Below are positions 4,599-6,293 of a DNA stretch of 6,293 bases, piece after piece. Position 1 is the stretch's first letter. Each line of letters starts with the position of its first letter. The stretch comes from Atribacterota bacterium (GTDB lineage: Bacteria > Atribacterota > Phoenicimicrobiia > Phoenicimicrobiales > Phoenicimicrobiaceae): NCBI GenBank assembly GCA_030666935.1, contig DAOUWX010000108.1, positions 1 through 6,293 of the forward strand, in the 5' to 3' direction. Both the position numbers and the translations under genes were made by a program. The notes beneath the pieces are model-generated. The model did no database searches. It was not told the DNA's origin and was given only the letters and a program-made list of their open reading frames with translations.

Positions 4599-5831
4599 AT
4601 GAATAAAATTATAGTGCAAAAATACGGAGGAAGCTCGGTAGCAAATATCGAGCGGATAAAAAAAATAGCCGAGAAAGTAGCAGAAAGAGCAAAAGAGGGG
4701 AGCAGAGTGGTGGTAGTAGTTTCAGCTATGGGGAAAACTACCGATGAATTAATCAAGATGGCCGGCCAAATTACCTCCTCTCCCAATGAGCGAGAATTAG
4801 ATATGCTAATTTCTACCGGCGAACAAGTTTCCATAGCCTTGCTAACTATGGCTATTCACTCCCTGGGTTGGGAAGCCATTTCTTTTACCGGAATGCAGGC
4901 TGGGATTGTTACCAATGCAGTTCATACCAAGGCAAAGGTTACTGCTGTGAACCATAAGAAGATAAAATTAGCTTTAGAGAAAGGTAAAATAATTATTGTG
5001 GCCGGCTTTCAGGGTATTGATGCTAATGGTGATATTACTACTTTGGGTAGAGGAGGGTCAGATACTACCGCTATCGCCCTGGCCGCCCAACTGGAGGCAG
5101 ACGGATGTGAAATTTATACTGATGTTGATGGAGTTTACACTGCTGACCCGCGAATTGTCCGCACAGCCCGTCGAATTCCGGTAATTTCCTATGATGAAAT
5201 GGCCGAGATGGCCAGTTTGGGGGCAAGAGTGATGCACTACAGGGCTATAGATTTAGCCAGAAATTATAAAGTAAAGATTATAGTTAAATCATCTTTTGTT
5301 CCGGGAGAGGGTACGCTTATAAAGGAGGTAGACTCAATGTTAGAAAAAGTAATCGTAAGGGGAGTAACCCAGGAGACCAATGTAGGTAAAATTGTAGTCC
5401 AGGGGGTTCCGGATGTTCCCGGTGTAGCTTATAAATTATTTAAAGCCTTAGCCGAAGAAGAGATAATTGTAGATATGATTATACAAAGTTCTCATCGTAA
5501 TGAAATTAATGACATAGCCTTTACCGTTGCTCTAAGTGATTTTAATAAAACTATCAAAATCACTGAGCAGTTAGCAGAAAAGATCGGAGCTGAAGGAGTA
5601 ATATCAGAACCGGAAGTAGCCAAAGTATCCATCGTGGGAGCAGGCATTACCAGCGACCCGGCTATAGCCGCCCGGATGTTCGGTGCCTTGGCCAAAGAAG
5701 GGATAAATATAGATATGATCAGCACTTCCGGAATCAGAATATCCTGTCTGATCAGCGCTTCCCACATAGAAGATGCGGTAAAAGCAATCCATAAAGAATT
5801 TAATTTAGATAAAGCAGGTGAAGAACAATGA
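4599..5831 (+). CDS. lysC: Aspartokinase (monofunctional, two ACT domains)
   Basis: From ATG 4599 the protein is 410 residues, about the length of monofunctional aspartokinases, which phosphorylate aspartate with ATP as the first step toward lysine, threonine and methionine. The kinase domain carries IVQKYGGSSV (5-14), STGEQVS (72-78), TLGRGGSDTTA (148-158) and YTDVDGVYTADPRIV (173-187), all hallmark blocks. Two ACT domains follow: about 264-335 (VQGVPDVPGVAYKLFKAL) and about 341-410 (VSIVGAGITSDPAIAARMFGAL), where lysine and/or threonine usually bind. The frame extends upstream to a TTG at 4548, but those 17 extra residues are translated repeat, so the ATG giving the family N-terminus MNKIIVQKYGG is preferred. 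The stop overlaps the asd start (ATGA, 5828-5831), implying translational coupling. An excellent internal Shine-Dalgarno and ATG at codon 247 suggests that a separate beta subunit is also made. Confidence 0.97.
   Translation: MNKIIVQKYGGSSVANIERIKKIAEKVAERAKEGSRVVVVVSAMGKTTDELIKMAGQITSSPNERELDMLISTGEQVSIALLTMAIHSLGWEAISFTGMQAGIVTNAVHTKAKVTAVNHKKIKLALEKGKIIIVAGFQGIDANGDITTLGRGGSDTTAIALAAQLEADGCEIYTDVDGVYTADPRIVRTARRIPVISYDEMAEMASLGARVMHYRAIDLARNYKVKIIVKSSFVPGEGTLIKEVDSMLEKVIVRGVTQETNVGKIVVQGVPDVPGVAYKLFKALAEEEIIVDMIIQSSHRNEINDIAFTVALSDFNKTIKITEQLAEKIGAEGVISEPEVAKVSIVGAGITSDPAIAARMFGALAKEGINIDMISTSGIRISCLISASHIEDAVKAIHKEFNLDKAGEEQ
5321..5339 (+). promoter_or_regulatory. Internal Shine-Dalgarno and start codon within lysC
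   Basis: AAAGGAGGT (5321-5329) is a near-perfect anti-16S match, and an in-frame ATG (5337-5339, Met247) follows after 7 nt, an ideal spacing. It is a better site than the gene's own one. It falls between the kinase and ACT regions. Confidence 0.7.
5337..5831 (+). CDS. Putative aspartokinase beta subunit from an internal in-frame start
   Basis: Translation from Met247 of lysC would give a 164-residue protein holding both ACT domains and no kinase domain. In Bacillus subtilis aspartokinase II and Corynebacterium aspartokinase, a beta subunit identical to the C-terminus of alpha is made from an in-frame internal start at nearly the same codon, giving alpha2beta2 enzymes. The internal Shine-Dalgarno here fits that arrangement. 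The product would serve in inhibitor binding and assembly. It is inferred from the start site and family precedent; the AAGGAGGTA run also encodes ordinary residues (K-E-V), so chance cannot be excluded. Confidence 0.6.
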   Translation: MLEKVIVRGVTQETNVGKIVVQGVPDVPGVAYKLFKALAEEEIIVDMIIQSSHRNEINDIAFTVALSDFNKTIKITEQLAEKIGAEGVISEPEVAKVSIVGAGITSDPAIAARMFGALAKEGINIDMISTSGIRISCLISASHIEDAVKAIHKEFNLDKAGEEQ

Positions 5832-6293
5832 AAAAATATAATATAGCCGTCGTGGGAGCTACCGGAGCGGTAGGGGAAGAGATGAGATTAGTGTTAGAAG
5901 AGAGAAAATTTCCGGTGGATAAATTAAGCCTCTTCGCTTCTATCCGTTCAGCAGGCAGAGTATATAAATTTAACGGAGAAAAAATTACCGTCCGGGAGTT
6001 AAAGGAAGATTCCTTTTCCGGGATTGATATTGCCCTTTTTTCAGCGGGCGATAAAGTAAGTGCCCATTTTGCCCCCCTGGCAGTCCGGCAGGGGACGATA
6101 GTGATAGATAATTGTAAATACTTCCGTATGGACCCCGAGGTTCCTCTGGTAGTTCCGGAAGTGAATCCTGATGATCTGAAATGGCATAAGGGTTTAATTG
6201 CCAATCCCAACTGTTCTACCATTCAGATGGTGGTGGCTTTAAAACCTATCTATGATGAAGTGGGGATAGAAAGAGTTGTTGTAGCTACTTATC
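5828..6293 (+). CDS. asd: Aspartate-semialdehyde dehydrogenase, N-terminal part (runs off window)
   Basis: 155 complete codons are present; the rest of this usually 330-370 residue enzyme lies beyond the right edge. It reduces aspartyl phosphate to aspartate semialdehyde with NADPH, joining LysC to Hom and to lysine synthesis. The nucleotide-binding loop GATGAVGEEM is at 10-19, FSAGDKVS at 71-78, RMDPEVPLVVPEVNP at 100-114 and the active-site block NPNCSTIQ at 126-133, with Cys129 the expected nucleophile. Asn95 and Arg100 keep the spacing of phosphate-binding residues, but the intervening sequence reads NCKYFR where most relatives have NSSAFR. Its ATG overlaps the lysC stop by four bases (ATGA), a strong sign of translational coupling. 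Function is secure; the C-terminal substrate-binding residues are unseen. Confidence 0.95.
   Translation, partial: MKKYNIAVVGATGAVGEEMRLVLEERKFPVDKLSLFASIRSAGRVYKFNGEKITVRELKEDSFSGIDIALFSAGDKVSAHFAPLAVRQGTIVIDNCKYFRMDPEVPLVVPEVNPDDLKWHKGLIANPNCSTIQMVVALKPIYDEVGIERVVVATY

Noticed and set aside
5800..6222. Minus-strand frame of 140 codons over the lysC-asd junction
   Set aside because: It is antisense to asd, whose motifs are unmistakable.

Overview
The window is an AT-rich bacterial stretch with every recognisable gene on the + strand. It holds the end of one catabolic operon followed by most of an aspartate-family amino acid operon. The organism is probably an anaerobe: a tungsten/molybdenum aldehyde ferredoxin oxidoreductase (AOR) lies upstream, and a transcription-attenuating T-box leader precedes the threonine genes. 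T-boxes are typical of Firmicutes but also occur in some other phyla. The AT-rich codon use and the short-period intergenic repeats would fit an uncultured anaerobic lineage such as Atribacterota or a relative. That placement is an impression and not shown by the sequence.

Layout: positions 2-316 are the C-terminal end of an AOR-type oxidoreductase. A complete family III (CaiB/BaiF) CoA-transferase follows 28 bp later (345-1532). Next comes a near-consensus sigma-70 promoter (1575-1603) and a compact T-box leader (about 1610-1847). The leader can be folded by hand, has a probable threonine specifier (ACC) and ends in an intrinsic terminator. Behind it are hom (homoserine dehydrogenase, 1884-3170), thrB (homoserine kinase, 3457-4380), lysC (aspartokinase, 4599-5831) and the first 155 codons of asd (aspartate-semialdehyde dehydrogenase, from 5828, running off the end).

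Together LysC and Asd turn aspartate into aspartate semialdehyde, and Hom and ThrB take that to O-phosphohomoserine. thrC (threonine synthase) is not in the window. Uncharged tRNA-Thr is the likely signal that opens transcription. LysC and Hom also carry ACT domains that suggest allosteric feedback.

The most notable features are: (i) a T-box with a shortened stem I; (ii) a textbook Shine-Dalgarno and ATG inside lysC at the position of the Bacillus-type aspartokinase beta-subunit start; (iii) four-unit 7-bp tandem repeats (AGCGTAN) at the 3' ends of hom and thrB, the second supplying the last codons and the stop of thrB; (iv) period-7 and period-8 arrays and two palindromes filling the two long gaps inside the operon; (v) a sharp GC and codon-use change inside the CoA-transferase gene. 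I found no CRISPR array, tRNA, rRNA, transposase or clearly new protein system.
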